Below, one piece after another: positions 36,029-44,201 of a stretch of DNA of 64,000 bases; position 1 is the stretch's first letter, and the number at the start of each line of letters is the position of its first letter. A model generated the notes under the pieces. The model did no database searches, was not told the origin of the DNA, and saw nothing but the letters and a program-made list of their open reading frames with translations. This stretch comes from Nocardioides hwasunensis (lineage in GTDB: Bacteria > Actinomycetota > Actinomycetes > Propionibacteriales > Nocardioidaceae): assembly GCF_014779665.1 (NCBI RefSeq), contig NZ_JACXYY010000009.1:124001-188000 (forward strand). Reading direction: 5' to 3'. Position numbers and translations under genes: made by a program.

Positions 36029-36925
36029 ATGATCACCGTCGAGTCACTCACCAAGCAGTACGGCCGCTTCACCGCCGTCGACCACGTGTCCTTCACGGCC
36101 GCCACCGGCCGCGTGACCGGCTTCCTCGGCCCCAACGGCGCCGGCAAGTCGACCACGATGCGCATCATGGTCGGGCTGACCCGACCCAGCTCCGGGTCGG
36201 TCACCATCACCGGCCGCGACTACCGCGACCTGGTCAACCCCGGCCTCGAGGTCGGCGTCCTCCTCGACGCCTCCGCCCAGCACGCCGGACGCACCGGCCG
36301 CGAGATCCTCGCGATCGCCGCGCAGACGATGGGCCTGCCGAAGTCCCGGGTGACCGACACCCTCGCCCGGGTCGGCCTCACCGAGAGCGAGGCCGAGCGC
36401 CGGGTGCGCAACTACTCCCTCGGCATGCGCCAGCGCCTCGGCATCGCGACCGCCCTCATCGGGGACCCGCAGGTGCTGGTCCTCGACGAGCCCGCCAACG
36501 GACTCGACCCGGCCGGCATCAGGTGGATGCGCGACCTGCTCCGCGGCTTCGCCGACGACGGCGGCACCGTGCTGCTGTCCTCGCACCTCCTCCACGAGAT
36601 CGAGGTCATCGCCGACGATATCGTCGTGATCGGCCAGGGCCGGATCGTCGCCCAGGGCAGCAAGTCCGAGCTGCTCGCCGCGGCCGGGACGCTCGTGCGC
36701 ACCACTGACGCCGACCGGCTCGCCCGTGCGCTGCACGAGGCGTCGGTCCTCACCACCCCGATCGACGGCGGACTGCGCGCCGACGCCGACCCCGAGCTCG
36801 TGGGAGAGGTCGCGCACCGCGCCGACGTCGTCCTGCGGGAGCTGCGCGCCGCCGACGGCGCCGGCCTGGAGGAGATGTTCCTCGAGCTCACCGCCGAGAC
36901 CGCCCGTGAAGGAGCAGCAGCATGA
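36029..36925 (+). CDS. ABC transporter ATP-binding protein
   Basis: 298 residues. Walker A GPNGAGKST, signature YSLGMRQRLGIA and Walker B VLVLDEPANGLDP followed by SSHLLHEIE are complete. The type is the export-side DrrA/CcmA-like family, which pairs with a separate permease. The C-terminal 80 residues (RLARALHEASV onward) are the usual regulatory extension of that group. ATG 36029 gives the family start MITVESLTKQYG; the frame opens slightly earlier at a GTG. It is translationally coupled to the next gene (ATGA). Substrate unknown; antibiotic or lipid export are typical. Confidence 0.9.
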   Translation: MITVESLTKQYGRFTAVDHVSFTAATGRVTGFLGPNGAGKSTTMRIMVGLTRPSSGSVTITGRDYRDLVNPGLEVGVLLDASAQHAGRTGREILAIAAQTMGLPKSRVTDTLARVGLTESEAERRVRNYSLGMRQRLGIATALIGDPQVLVLDEPANGLDPAGIRWMRDLLRGFADDGGTVLLSSHLLHEIEVIADDIVVIGQGRIVAQGSKSELLAAAGTLVRTTDADRLARALHEASVLTTPIDGGLRADADPELVGEVAHRADVVLRELRAADGAGLEEMFLELTAETAREGAAA

Positions 36926-37749
36926 GCACCACGACCGTCGAGACCGCGCCCGCGGCTCCCTCTTCCGGAGCGCACGCCGCGCGTCCGGCCCGCACCATCA
37001 CCCCCATCTCGATGACCCGGCTGGTGGGCGTCGAGCTGCGCAAGATGTTCGACACCCGCGCGGGCTTCTGGCTGATGGCCAGCGTCGGCATCGTCTCGGT
37101 GCTCGCCACGGCCGCCGTCATCCTCTGGGCGCCCGACGCGGCGATCAACCAGGGCACGTTCTCCTCCGCGATCGGCATGCCGCTCTCGGTGGTGCTGCCG
37201 GTCATCGCGATCCTCGCCGTGACGGGCGAGTACAGCCAGCGCACCGGCCTGACGACGTACACCCTGGTGCCGTGGCGCGGCCGGGTGATCGGCGCGAAGG
37301 TCGTCGCGACCCTCCTCGTCGGACTGGTGTCGATGCTCCTGGCGCTCGCGATCGGTGCCGTCGGCAACGTCGCCGGCTCGGCCCTCGCCGGTGTGGACAC
37401 CACCTGGGACGTGACCCTGGCCCAGTTCGCCAACATCCTGCTCGCGAGCATCCTGGGCATGCTCATCGGCTTCATGCTCGGCGTGCTGTTCCGCAGCTCA
37501 CCCGGCGCGATCGTCGGCTACTTCGTCTACTCGCTGGTCCTGCCGGTCGCCTTCGGGACGCTCGCCGCCTTCCAGGGCTGGTTCCGCGACCTGCAGCCGT
37601 GGGTCGACGTGAACTTCGCCTCCACCCGTCTCTACGACACGGCGATGACCGCCGAGTACTGGCAGCAGCTCGGCGTCGCGACCCTGATCTGGCTCTGGAT
37701 CCCGCTCGCCCTCGGCGTGCGCGCGGTCCTGCGTGCCGAGGTGAAGTAG
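36922..37749 (+). CDS. ABC transporter permease (ABC-2 type)
   Basis: 275 residues with six predicted membrane helices after a 30-residue cytoplasmic tail. VELRKMFDTRAGFWLM at the start is the typical amphipathic entry of ABC-2 exporters; ILAVTGEYSQRTGLTTYTLVPWRGRVIGAK is the conserved first cytoplasmic loop. It overlaps the ATPase gene by 4 bp and completes the exporter. A 17-bp perfect hairpin with a four-base loop follows. Confidence 0.88.
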   Translation: MSTTTVETAPAAPSSGAHAARPARTITPISMTRLVGVELRKMFDTRAGFWLMASVGIVSVLATAAVILWAPDAAINQGTFSSAIGMPLSVVLPVIAILAVTGEYSQRTGLTTYTLVPWRGRVIGAKVVATLLVGLVSMLLALAIGAVGNVAGSALAGVDTTWDVTLAQFANILLASILGMLIGFMLGVLFRSSPGAIVGYFVYSLVLPVAFGTLAAFQGWFRDLQPWVDVNFASTRLYDTAMTAEYWQQLGVATLIWLWIPLALGVRAVLRAEVK

Positions 37750-37769
37750 TCCCCACTTCCCTCAGGCCC

Positions 37770-37807
37770 GTCGGCGGCCACCGGTCGGGGGACCGGTGGC
37801 CGCCGAC
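37770..37807 (+). terminator. Very strong hairpin after the ABC operon
   Basis: Perfect 17-bp arms (37770-37786 and 37791-37807, GTCGGCGGCCACCGGTC and its complement) with a GGGG loop, then TTCTGT. It ends only 18 bp before the next start codon. Confidence 0.75.
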
Positions 37808-37825
37808 TTCTGTCAGGCTGCAGCC

Positions 37826-38389
37826 ATGCACCCCGACGCCTGGCTGGTCGTGATCGACCCGCAGCGCATCTTCGCCTCTCCCGACAGCGCGTGGGGGTCG
37901 CCGATGTTCCCCGACATCGTGGAGCCCGTACGCCGGCTCGCAGCCGCGGCAGGACCTCGCACCGTGGTCACGCGCTGGGTGCCCGCGGCGGATCCGCAGG
38001 GCAGCTGGGAGGCCTACCTGCAGGCCTGGCCGTTCGCCGACGTCGAGGCCGGCGACCCGCTGCTCGCGGTGGTGCCGGAGCTTGCCGACCTGGTCCGACG
38101 GGGGCACCCGGTGGTGTCGCTGCCGACCTTCGGCAAGTGGGGCTACGCCCTCCAGGCCCTCACCGGGACCGCGCCGCACCTCGTCCTCACCGGCGTCTCC
38201 ACCGACTGCTGCGTGATCTCGACGGCACTGGCCGCGGCCGACGCAGGCGCGACCATCACCGTGGTCACCGACGCCTGTGCCGGGTCGACGCCCGACAACC
38301 ACGACGCCGCGATGCAGGTGATGTCGCTCTACCCGCCGCAGATCACCCTCGCCACCAGCGACGAGGTCCTCGCGGGGACGACGTCGTGA
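37826..38389 (+). CDS. Cysteine hydrolase (isochorismatase-like fold)
   Basis: 187 residues. The catalytic triad of the isochorismatase/nicotinamidase family is visible: Asp in VVIDPQRIF, Lys in TFGKWGY and Cys in VSTDCCVISTALAAADAG, which also carries the usual cis-peptide pair. Substrate may be an amide, ureido or related compound; nicotinamide is possible but unproven. The ATG is chosen from the family N-terminus; CAGGCT lies 6 nt upstream. Coupled to a PfkB-type kinase gene by a GTGA overlap, so both likely act in one pathway. Confidence 0.84.
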   Translation: MHPDAWLVVIDPQRIFASPDSAWGSPMFPDIVEPVRRLAAAAGPRTVVTRWVPAADPQGSWEAYLQAWPFADVEAGDPLLAVVPELADLVRRGHPVVSLPTFGKWGYALQALTGTAPHLVLTGVSTDCCVISTALAAADAGATITVVTDACAGSTPDNHDAAMQVMSLYPPQITLATSDEVLAGTTS

Positions 38390-39333
38390 GGCGGGTCATC
38401 CACACCGGCCAGGCCCTCGTCGACGTCGTCGTGGAGGTGCCCGACCTGCCGGTCCGGGGCCAGAACGTGATGGCCTCCTCGGCCACCGACCACGCCGGCG
38501 GCGCGGTGACGGTGCTGGTCGCCGCCGCCCGGTTCGGCGCCGACTGCGTGCACGCGGGTGCCCACGGCACCGGTCCCCACGGCGACCTGGTCCGCGCCGC
38601 ACTGACCGCCGACCGGATCGCCGTCTCCGCGCCGCCGGTCGCCGACCTCGACACCGGCATCTGCGTCGTCATGGTCGAGCCGAGCGCCGAGCGGACGTTC
38701 GTCACCACCCTCGGCGCCGAGCGCCACATCTCCGTCGAGTCGCTGTCGACCTCCGACCCGCGGCCCGGCGACCTGGTGTGCGTCACCGGCTTCTCGCTGG
38801 CCCTCGCGAGCACGGGCGAGCCCCTCCTGGCCTGGCTGCCGAGCCTGCATCCCGAAGTGGTCGTCGTGCTGGACCCGGGCGCGGCGTTCGCCGGGCTCAG
38901 CGCGCACGTGCGCGCCGCGATGCTCGAGCTCACCGACGTGTGGTCGAGCAACGCCGAGGAGGCCGTCGACATCCTGCGCGCCGTCGGCCAGGAGCCGCCG
39001 GGCGATCTCACCGACCTCACCACCGCCGTCGCTCCCCTGCTGCGCGGCGATGCCGTCGCGATCGTCCGCGACGGGCCGGAGGGCTGTGCCGTGCACGTCG
39101 GCGAGGAGACGACGTACGTCCCGGGCTTTCCCCAGACACCGGTCGACACCAACGGCGCCGGCGACACCCACACCGGCGCGCTGCTGGCGGAGGTCGCGGC
39201 CGGCACGCCGTGGGTCGAGGGCTGCCGGCGCGCGAACGCCGCGGCTGCCATCAAGGTCACCCGACGCGGGCCGGGATCGGCGCCGACACGGGCCGAGGTC
39301 GACGAGCTCCTGGCGTCGTTCCCGCACTCCTGA
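38386..39333 (+). CDS. PfkB-family carbohydrate kinase
   Basis: 315 residues of the ribokinase fold. The C-terminal signature DTNGAGDTHTGALLAEVAAG contains the GAGD anion hole and catalytic Asp; the N-terminal GGAVTVLVAAARFGA is the other family motif. WSSNAEEAVDIL precedes the ATP-binding half. The substrate is not resolved: a sugar, nucleoside or aldose is typical. Starts at GTG inside the stop of the cysteine hydrolase gene. Convergent with the aldarate operon. Confidence 0.82.
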   Translation: MRRVIHTGQALVDVVVEVPDLPVRGQNVMASSATDHAGGAVTVLVAAARFGADCVHAGAHGTGPHGDLVRAALTADRIAVSAPPVADLDTGICVVMVEPSAERTFVTTLGAERHISVESLSTSDPRPGDLVCVTGFSLALASTGEPLLAWLPSLHPEVVVVLDPGAAFAGLSAHVRAAMLELTDVWSSNAEEAVDILRAVGQEPPGDLTDLTTAVAPLLRGDAVAIVRDGPEGCAVHVGEETTYVPGFPQTPVDTNGAGDTHTGALLAEVAAGTPWVEGCRRANAAAAIKVTRRGPGSAPTRAEVDELLASFPHS

Positions 39334-39361
39334 CGTCCCGACCTGTCCCCCTGAGGGCTGG

Positions 39362-40285
39362 TCAGCTGATCGAGGCGAGCAGCCTCGCGAAACGACGGTT
39401 CACGTCGCTGGTCGCGGCGGCCGCGGCGGGCGAGACGTGGCCCTGGTCCAGGAAGCCGTGGATCATCCCCGGGTGCCGTACGGCGTCCACGTGCACGCCG
39501 GCCGCCGACAGCGCGGCGGCGTAGGCCTCGCCCTCGTCGCGGAGCACGTCGTACTCCGCCGTGGCGACGACCGTCGGCGGCAGGCCGGCCAGATCGCCGT
39601 ACAGGGGCGAGTGCCGCGCGTCCTCGGGTGCGGGCGCCTCACCGGAGAAGTAGAGGGAGCTGATGTAGTCCGTCATCTCGGCCGTCAGGAGGTAGCCGGT
39701 CGCGAACTCGTCGTAGGAGGCGTGCGGGCCGAGCAGGTCGGTGGCGGGATAGACCAGCAGCTGGGCGTGCACCCGCTCGCGCAGGGCCTGGGTGGCGATG
39801 GCGGCGAGGTTGCCGCCGGCCGAGTCGCCCGCGACGGCGAGCACCTCGGAGCCGCCGAGCTCCGCCAGCCGGTCGCCGACCCAGGACACCACCCGGACCG
39901 CGTCCTCGGCGGCTGCGGGCCACGGGTGCTCGGGCGCGAGGCGGTAGTCGATGCTGACGAACACCGCCCCCGTGTCGCGCACCAGGCGGCGGACCACCTG
40001 GTCGTGGGTGTCGAGGTCACCGCGGAACCAGCCGCCGCCGTGGAAGTAGACGACCGTCGGCACCGGCCCGTCGGCCTCCGCCGGGCGGTAGAGACGCGCC
40101 GGCAGGCCGGCCACGGCGGAGTCGGTCACCGCCCCGACCTGGACGACGTCCTCGGGCCGCACGCTGTCGACGCGGAGCGCCCGCATCTGGGCGCGCGCCT
40201 CGGGGATCGAGACCTCCCAGACCGGGCGGCCGCGCCTCGCCTCCACGTCCACGATGAACGCGGCGAGATCGGGGTCGAGGGCCAT
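39362..40285 (-). CDS. Alpha/beta hydrolase (HSL/acetyl-esterase type)
   Basis: 307 residues. The hormone-sensitive-lipase family motif VVYFHGGGW (oxyanion hole), the nucleophile elbow GDSAGGN, the acid region EYDVLRDEGE and the catalytic His in HPGMIHGFL are all present. It is the last gene of the glucarate operon: the glucarate-dehydratase stop and its ATG overlap by one base (TGATG). Hydrolysis of an aldaric lactone or an acyl ester of the sugar acid before catabolism is a plausible inference, not shown. No signal peptide, so cytoplasmic. Confidence 0.85.
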   Translation of the reverse strand: MALDPDLAAFIVDVEARRGRPVWEVSIPEARAQMRALRVDSVRPEDVVQVGAVTDSAVAGLPARLYRPAEADGPVPTVVYFHGGGWFRGDLDTHDQVVRRLVRDTGAVFVSIDYRLAPEHPWPAAAEDAVRVVSWVGDRLAELGGSEVLAVAGDSAGGNLAAIATQALRERVHAQLLVYPATDLLGPHASYDEFATGYLLTAEMTDYISSLYFSGEAPAPEDARHSPLYGDLAGLPPTVVATAEYDVLRDEGEAYAAALSAAGVHVDAVRHPGMIHGFLDQGHVSPAAAAATSDVNRRFARLLASIS

Positions 40286-41607
40286 CAGCGCACCAGGCAG
40301 GGACGCTTCGGGTCGAAGCTCCAGTCCGGCACGAGGTACTGCATGGCGACCGCGTCGTCGCGAGCGCCGAGGCCGTGCTCGAGGTAGAGCTCGTGCGCCT
40401 CGGCGAGCAGGTCGGGGTCGAGCTCGACGCCGAGGCCCGGGGTGGTCGGCACCTCGATCGCGCCGTCCCTGATCTCGAGCGGCGCCTTCGTGAGGCCCTG
40501 GCCGTCCTGCCAGATCCAGTGCGTGTCGAGCGCGGTGATCTCGCCCGGGGCAGCGGCGCCGACCTGGGTGAACATCGCCAGCGACACGTCGAAGTGGTTG
40601 TTGGAGTGCGATCCCCACGTCAGGCCGAAGTCGTGGCAGAGCTGGGCGACGCGCACGGAGCCCGCCATCGTCCAGAAGTGCGGGTCGGCGAGCGGGATGT
40701 CGACGGCGTTGGTGCGGACCGCGTCGGCCATCTGGCGCCAGTCGGTGGCGACCATGTTGGTGGCCGTGCGCAGGCCGGTGCGGCGCTTGAACTGCGCCAT
40801 CACCTCGCGCCCGCTGTAGCCGCCCTCGGCGCCGCACGGGTCCTCGGCATAGGCCAGGACGTCGTCGAGACCGTCGAGCAGCCGCACCGCGTCGTCGAGC
40901 AGCCAGCCGCCGTTGGGGTCGAGGGTGATCCGCGCGTCAGGGAAGCGCTCGTGCAGGGCGGTGACGGCGGCGACCTCCTCCTCGCCGGGCAGCACGCCAC
41001 CCTTGAGCTTGAAGTCGGTGAAGCCGTAGCGGGCCTGGGCCGCCTCGGCGAGACGGACGATCGACTCGGGGGTCATCGCCTCCTCGCGACGGACCTTCTC
41101 CCAGTCGTCGGCACCGTCGTGCTCGCGGAGGTAGGGCAGGTCGGTCCGGTCGGGGTCGCCGACGTAGAAGAGGTAGCCGAGCATCGGCACGCTCGAGCGC
41201 TGCTGACCGTCGCCCAGGAGCTCGGCCAGGGGTGTGCCGAGCTCCTGGGCGGACAGGTCGAGGAGCGCCGACTCCAGCGCGGTGACCGCGTGGATGGTCG
41301 TGCGCAGGTCGAAGGTCTGCAGCCCGCGGCCACCGGCGTCGCGGTCCGCGAACCGGGTCGCGACCTCACGCAGCAGGGACCGGAACCGTGCCACCGGCTG
41401 CCCGAGGAGGATCGCCGCGGCGTCCTCGATCGTCGCCCTGATCGCCTCACCGCCGGGCACCTCGCCGAGGCCGGTGCGGCCCTCGGAGTCGGTCACGATC
41501 GCGATGTTGCGCGTGAAGAAGGGGCCGTGCGCGCCGCTCAGGTTGAGCAGCATCGAGTCGTGGCCGGCGACCGGCACCGCCTCGATCCGGGCGATGGTGG
41601 TCGTCAC
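40285..41607 (-). CDS. gudD: Glucarate dehydratase
   Basis: Removes water from D-glucarate (and L-idarate) to give 5-dehydro-4-deoxyglucarate. The 440-residue enolase-superfamily enzyme has the base FKLKGG, metal ligands in LDPNGGW and AEDPCGAEGGYSGR, the TNM segment and the second base SHSNNHFDVSLAMF. The GTG at 41607 gives VTTTIARIEAVPVAG and overlaps the stop of the upstream dehydrogenase gene by 4 bp. Its context (kdgD and semialdehyde dehydrogenase genes in the same operon) confirms the pathway. A second, more divergent relative lies at 52028. Confidence 0.92.
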   Translation of the reverse strand: MTTTIARIEAVPVAGHDSMLLNLSGAHGPFFTRNIAIVTDSEGRTGLGEVPGGEAIRATIEDAAAILLGQPVARFRSLLREVATRFADRDAGGRGLQTFDLRTTIHAVTALESALLDLSAQELGTPLAELLGDGQQRSSVPMLGYLFYVGDPDRTDLPYLREHDGADDWEKVRREEAMTPESIVRLAEAAQARYGFTDFKLKGGVLPGEEEVAAVTALHERFPDARITLDPNGGWLLDDAVRLLDGLDDVLAYAEDPCGAEGGYSGREVMAQFKRRTGLRTATNMVATDWRQMADAVRTNAVDIPLADPHFWTMAGSVRVAQLCHDFGLTWGSHSNNHFDVSLAMFTQVGAAAPGEITALDTHWIWQDGQGLTKAPLEIRDGAIEVPTTPGLGVELDPDLLAEAHELYLEHGLGARDDAVAMQYLVPDWSFDPKRPCLVR

Positions 41608-43091
41608 TGCTCCAGGGTCCCGTCGACGCGGCGGAGCAGCCCCCACGGGTTGTCGTCGCGGACGGCCTCGGGCAGCAGCGCCGCGGGCACGTCCTGGTAG
41701 GCCACCGGGCGCTGGAACCGCTCGATCGCGAGGCTGCCGACGCTGGTCGTGCGGGCGTCGGAGGTCGCCGGGAACGGGCCGCCGTGCACCATCGCGTGGC
41801 CCACCTCGACGCCCGTCGGCCAGCCGTTGAAGAGGATGCGGCCCGCCTTCGTCTCGAGGACGGGCAGGAGCGCGCGGGCCGCCTCGGTGTCGGAGTCGGT
41901 GGCGTGGATCGTCGCGGTGAGCTGGCCCTCGAGGCCCTCGAGCCGGGGCAGCAGGTCGGCCACGTCGTCGTACCTCACCACGACGCCGGAGGCGCCGAAG
42001 ACCTCGTCCGCGACCGGCCCGCCGAGGGTGGAGGTCTCGACGACCTGAGGCGCGGGTGCTAGGTCGCCGGCAGCGGTGCCCTCGGCGACGACGCGCACGC
42101 CGGTGACGTCGCGCAGCGCGGCGGTGCCGCTCCGGTAGGCCTCGGCGATGCCGGGGGTGAGCATCGTCTGGCCGGTGGCGCCGGTGACGGCCTCGGCGGC
42201 GGCGCGCAGGAACGCGTCGCCCTCCTCGCCCGAGGGCAGGAAGAGCAGGCCCGGGTTGGTGCAGAACTGGCCGGAGCCGAGGGTGAGGGAGCCGACGTAG
42301 GCCTGGGCGAACGCCGCGGTGTCGTTGCCGGCGAGCGCGCCGGGGAGGACGACGACCGGGTTGATCGACGACATCTCGGCGTAGACCGGGATCGGCACCT
42401 CACGGGCGGCCGCGGCCTGGACGAGCGCGAGCCCGCCACCGCGCGAGCCGGTGAAGCCGACGGCGGCGATGCGGGGGTCCTTGACCAGGTCCTGCCCGGT
42501 CTCGATGCCGCCGAGGACGAAGGAGAAGACACCGGCCGGCAGGCCCGACCTCTCGACCGCGCGGGTGATCGCGCGGGCGACGAGCGTGCCGGTGACCGGG
42601 TGGGCCGGGTGGCCCTTCACGACGACCGGGCAGCCCGCCGCGAGTGCCGACGCGGTGTCGCCGCCGGCGGTCGAGAAGGCGAGCGGGAAGTTGCTCGCAC
42701 CGAAGACCGCGACCGGGCCGAGCGGCACCATCCGCTGGCGGATGTCGGCGCGCGGAAGCGGCGTCCGGTCCGGGAGCGCGGCGTCGATCCGCACGCCCTG
42801 GTGGTCACCCTGCTTGACGACCCCGGCGAACAGGCGCAGCTGGCCGGTGGTGCGGCCGACCTCGCCGGTGATCCGGCCCTCGGGCAGGCCGCTCTCACGC
42901 ACCGCCTCGACGATGATCGCGTCCTTGTCGGCCTCGATCTCGGCGGCCACCGCCTCGAGGAACGCGCTGCGCTCCTCCGGGCTGGTGGCGCGGTAGGCGC
43001 CGAACGCCTCAGCCGCGGCCGCGGTGGCGGCGGCGACGTCGGGCTGCTCGGAGTCGGTGCCTGCGATGATGCTGGTGGCCTGGTCGGTCAC
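41604..43091 (-). CDS. 2-oxoglutarate semialdehyde (2,5-dioxovalerate) dehydrogenase
   Basis: Oxidises the semialdehyde formed by KdgD to 2-oxoglutarate with NAD(P)+. The 495-residue aldehyde dehydrogenase has the cofactor-binding GPVAVFGASNFPLAFST segment, the catalytic GSGQFCTNPG cysteine, and the EMSSINPVVVLP stretch that distinguishes KGSADH from generic ALDHs. The GTG start follows GAGAGGA. Lies between kdgD (36-bp gap) and glucarate dehydratase (4-bp overlap). The lack of a better name than its operon role reflects the family's broad chemistry, but context makes it firm. Confidence 0.9.
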   Translation of the reverse strand: MTDQATSIIAGTDSEQPDVAAATAAAAEAFGAYRATSPEERSAFLEAVAAEIEADKDAIIVEAVRESGLPEGRITGEVGRTTGQLRLFAGVVKQGDHQGVRIDAALPDRTPLPRADIRQRMVPLGPVAVFGASNFPLAFSTAGGDTASALAAGCPVVVKGHPAHPVTGTLVARAITRAVERSGLPAGVFSFVLGGIETGQDLVKDPRIAAVGFTGSRGGGLALVQAAAAREVPIPVYAEMSSINPVVVLPGALAGNDTAAFAQAYVGSLTLGSGQFCTNPGLLFLPSGEEGDAFLRAAAEAVTGATGQTMLTPGIAEAYRSGTAALRDVTGVRVVAEGTAAGDLAPAPQVVETSTLGGPVADEVFGASGVVVRYDDVADLLPRLEGLEGQLTATIHATDSDTEAARALLPVLETKAGRILFNGWPTGVEVGHAMVHGGPFPATSDARTTSVGSLAIERFQRPVAYQDVPAALLPEAVRDDNPWGLLRRVDGTLEQ

Positions 43092-43127
43092 GGGGTTCCT
43101 CTCGTTGCTGCGGGCGTGCTGGGTGGG

Positions 43128-44054
43128 TCAGGCCTTCGAGCCTGCCACCTTGTCCACGAGGGTCTGCAGCTCGTCGCGCTCGGCCTCGGTGAGGTCGGAG
43201 AGCGGCGGGCGGACCGGGCCGGCGGGGCGACCGACAGCGGCCAGGCCGGCCTTGACGATCGACACCGAGTAGCCGGACTCGCGGTCGCGGATCTTGGTGT
43301 AGGGGATGACGAAGTCGTTGAGCATCGCGTAGACCGCGGTGCGGTCCTGGCGGCGCACGGCGGCGTAGAAGTCCAGCGCGAACTGCGGGACGAAGTTGAA
43401 GATCGCCGAGCTGTAGGTCGTCACGCCGAGCTGCAGCAGCGGCAGCGCGAAGACCTCGGCCGTCGGCAGCCCGCCGACGTAGAAGAGCCGGTCGCCGAGC
43501 TGGGCGTAGGCCCGGGTCATCTGCTCGATGCCGCCGACGCCGTCCTTGAAGCCGACGAGGTTGGCGTTGCGGGCGCAGGCCTGCTCAAGCGCGTCGGTGC
43601 CGAGCACGGCGTTGGCGCGCGAGTAGAAGATGACGCCGAGGCTCGTCGCGGAGCAGATCGCGCTGATGTGCTCGACGAGGCCACGCTGGCCGGCCTCGGT
43701 GAGGTACGGCGGCATCAGCAGGATGCCGTCCGCACCGGCCTTCTCGGCCGCCTGGACCTGCGCGACGGCGTTGACCGTCGAGCCCGTGGCGGGCGCCAGC
43801 ACGGGGACCTTGCCGCCCGCACCGGAGATGGCGGCGCGCACGACGCGGTCGGTCTCCTCGGGGTTGAGCGAGAAGCCCTCACCCGTGCCGCCTGCGGCGA
43901 ACAGGCCGGCCACCGGGTAGCCGCTGAGCCACTCGAGGTGCTCGCGGTAGGCGGGCTCGTCGAACTGCAGGTCGGCGTCGAAGTGGGTCACCGGGAAGGA
44001 GAGCAGGCCGCTCCCCAGGGTCTCGACGAGCTCGGTCGGGCTGTACTTCGTCAC
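43128..44054 (-). CDS. kdgD: 5-dehydro-4-deoxyglucarate dehydratase
   Basis: Dehydrates and decarboxylates 5-dehydro-4-deoxyglucarate to 2-oxoglutarate semialdehyde. A 308-residue DHDPS-superfamily barrel with the Schiff-base lysine in NLVGFKDGVGG, the tyrosine in GVIFYSRANA, and FAAGGTGEGFSL near the N-terminus. The opening ELVETLGSGLLSFPVTHFD is typical of KdgD. It is the first gene of the operon and has a 58-nt leader with an AAGGA site; a shared LysR-type element covers its -35 region. Start GTG at 44052-44054. Confidence 0.93.
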   Translation of the reverse strand: MTKYSPTELVETLGSGLLSFPVTHFDADLQFDEPAYREHLEWLSGYPVAGLFAAGGTGEGFSLNPEETDRVVRAAISGAGGKVPVLAPATGSTVNAVAQVQAAEKAGADGILLMPPYLTEAGQRGLVEHISAICSATSLGVIFYSRANAVLGTDALEQACARNANLVGFKDGVGGIEQMTRAYAQLGDRLFYVGGLPTAEVFALPLLQLGVTTYSSAIFNFVPQFALDFYAAVRRQDRTAVYAMLNDFVIPYTKIRDRESGYSVSIVKAGLAAVGRPAGPVRPPLSDLTEAERDELQTLVDKVAGSKA

Positions 44055-44111
44055 GCTGCGTCCTTCGGTCCGAGGCGGGTCACGGGGCCACGTGATGTGG
44101 CGGTGCTCACC

Positions 44112-44149
44112 AACCTAGGAACGCACGACGATGCCTGTCCAAGCCCGTT
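44112..44149 (-). promoter_or_regulatory. kdgD promoter and LysR-type operator (site A)
   Basis: Minus strand: -35 TTGGAC (44142-44137), 19-bp spacer, -10 TAGGTT (44117-44112). A 22-bp element covers the -35 box (44128-44149) and contains GTCCAAGCCCGTT on the plus strand; 21 of its 22 bases match site B at 48375-48396. Confidence 0.7.
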
Positions 44150-44189
44150 ATTGGATGAAGTGATGCGCGTGGAGCATGGTCCGTCCCGA

Positions 44190-44195
44190 TAGGTT
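44190..44195 (+). promoter_or_regulatory. Putative -10 box of the NAD(P)-epimerase-like gene
   Basis: TAGGTT, then 6 nt, then the GTG at 44202. Confidence 0.4.
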
Positions 44196-44201
44196 CGTCG
44201 G

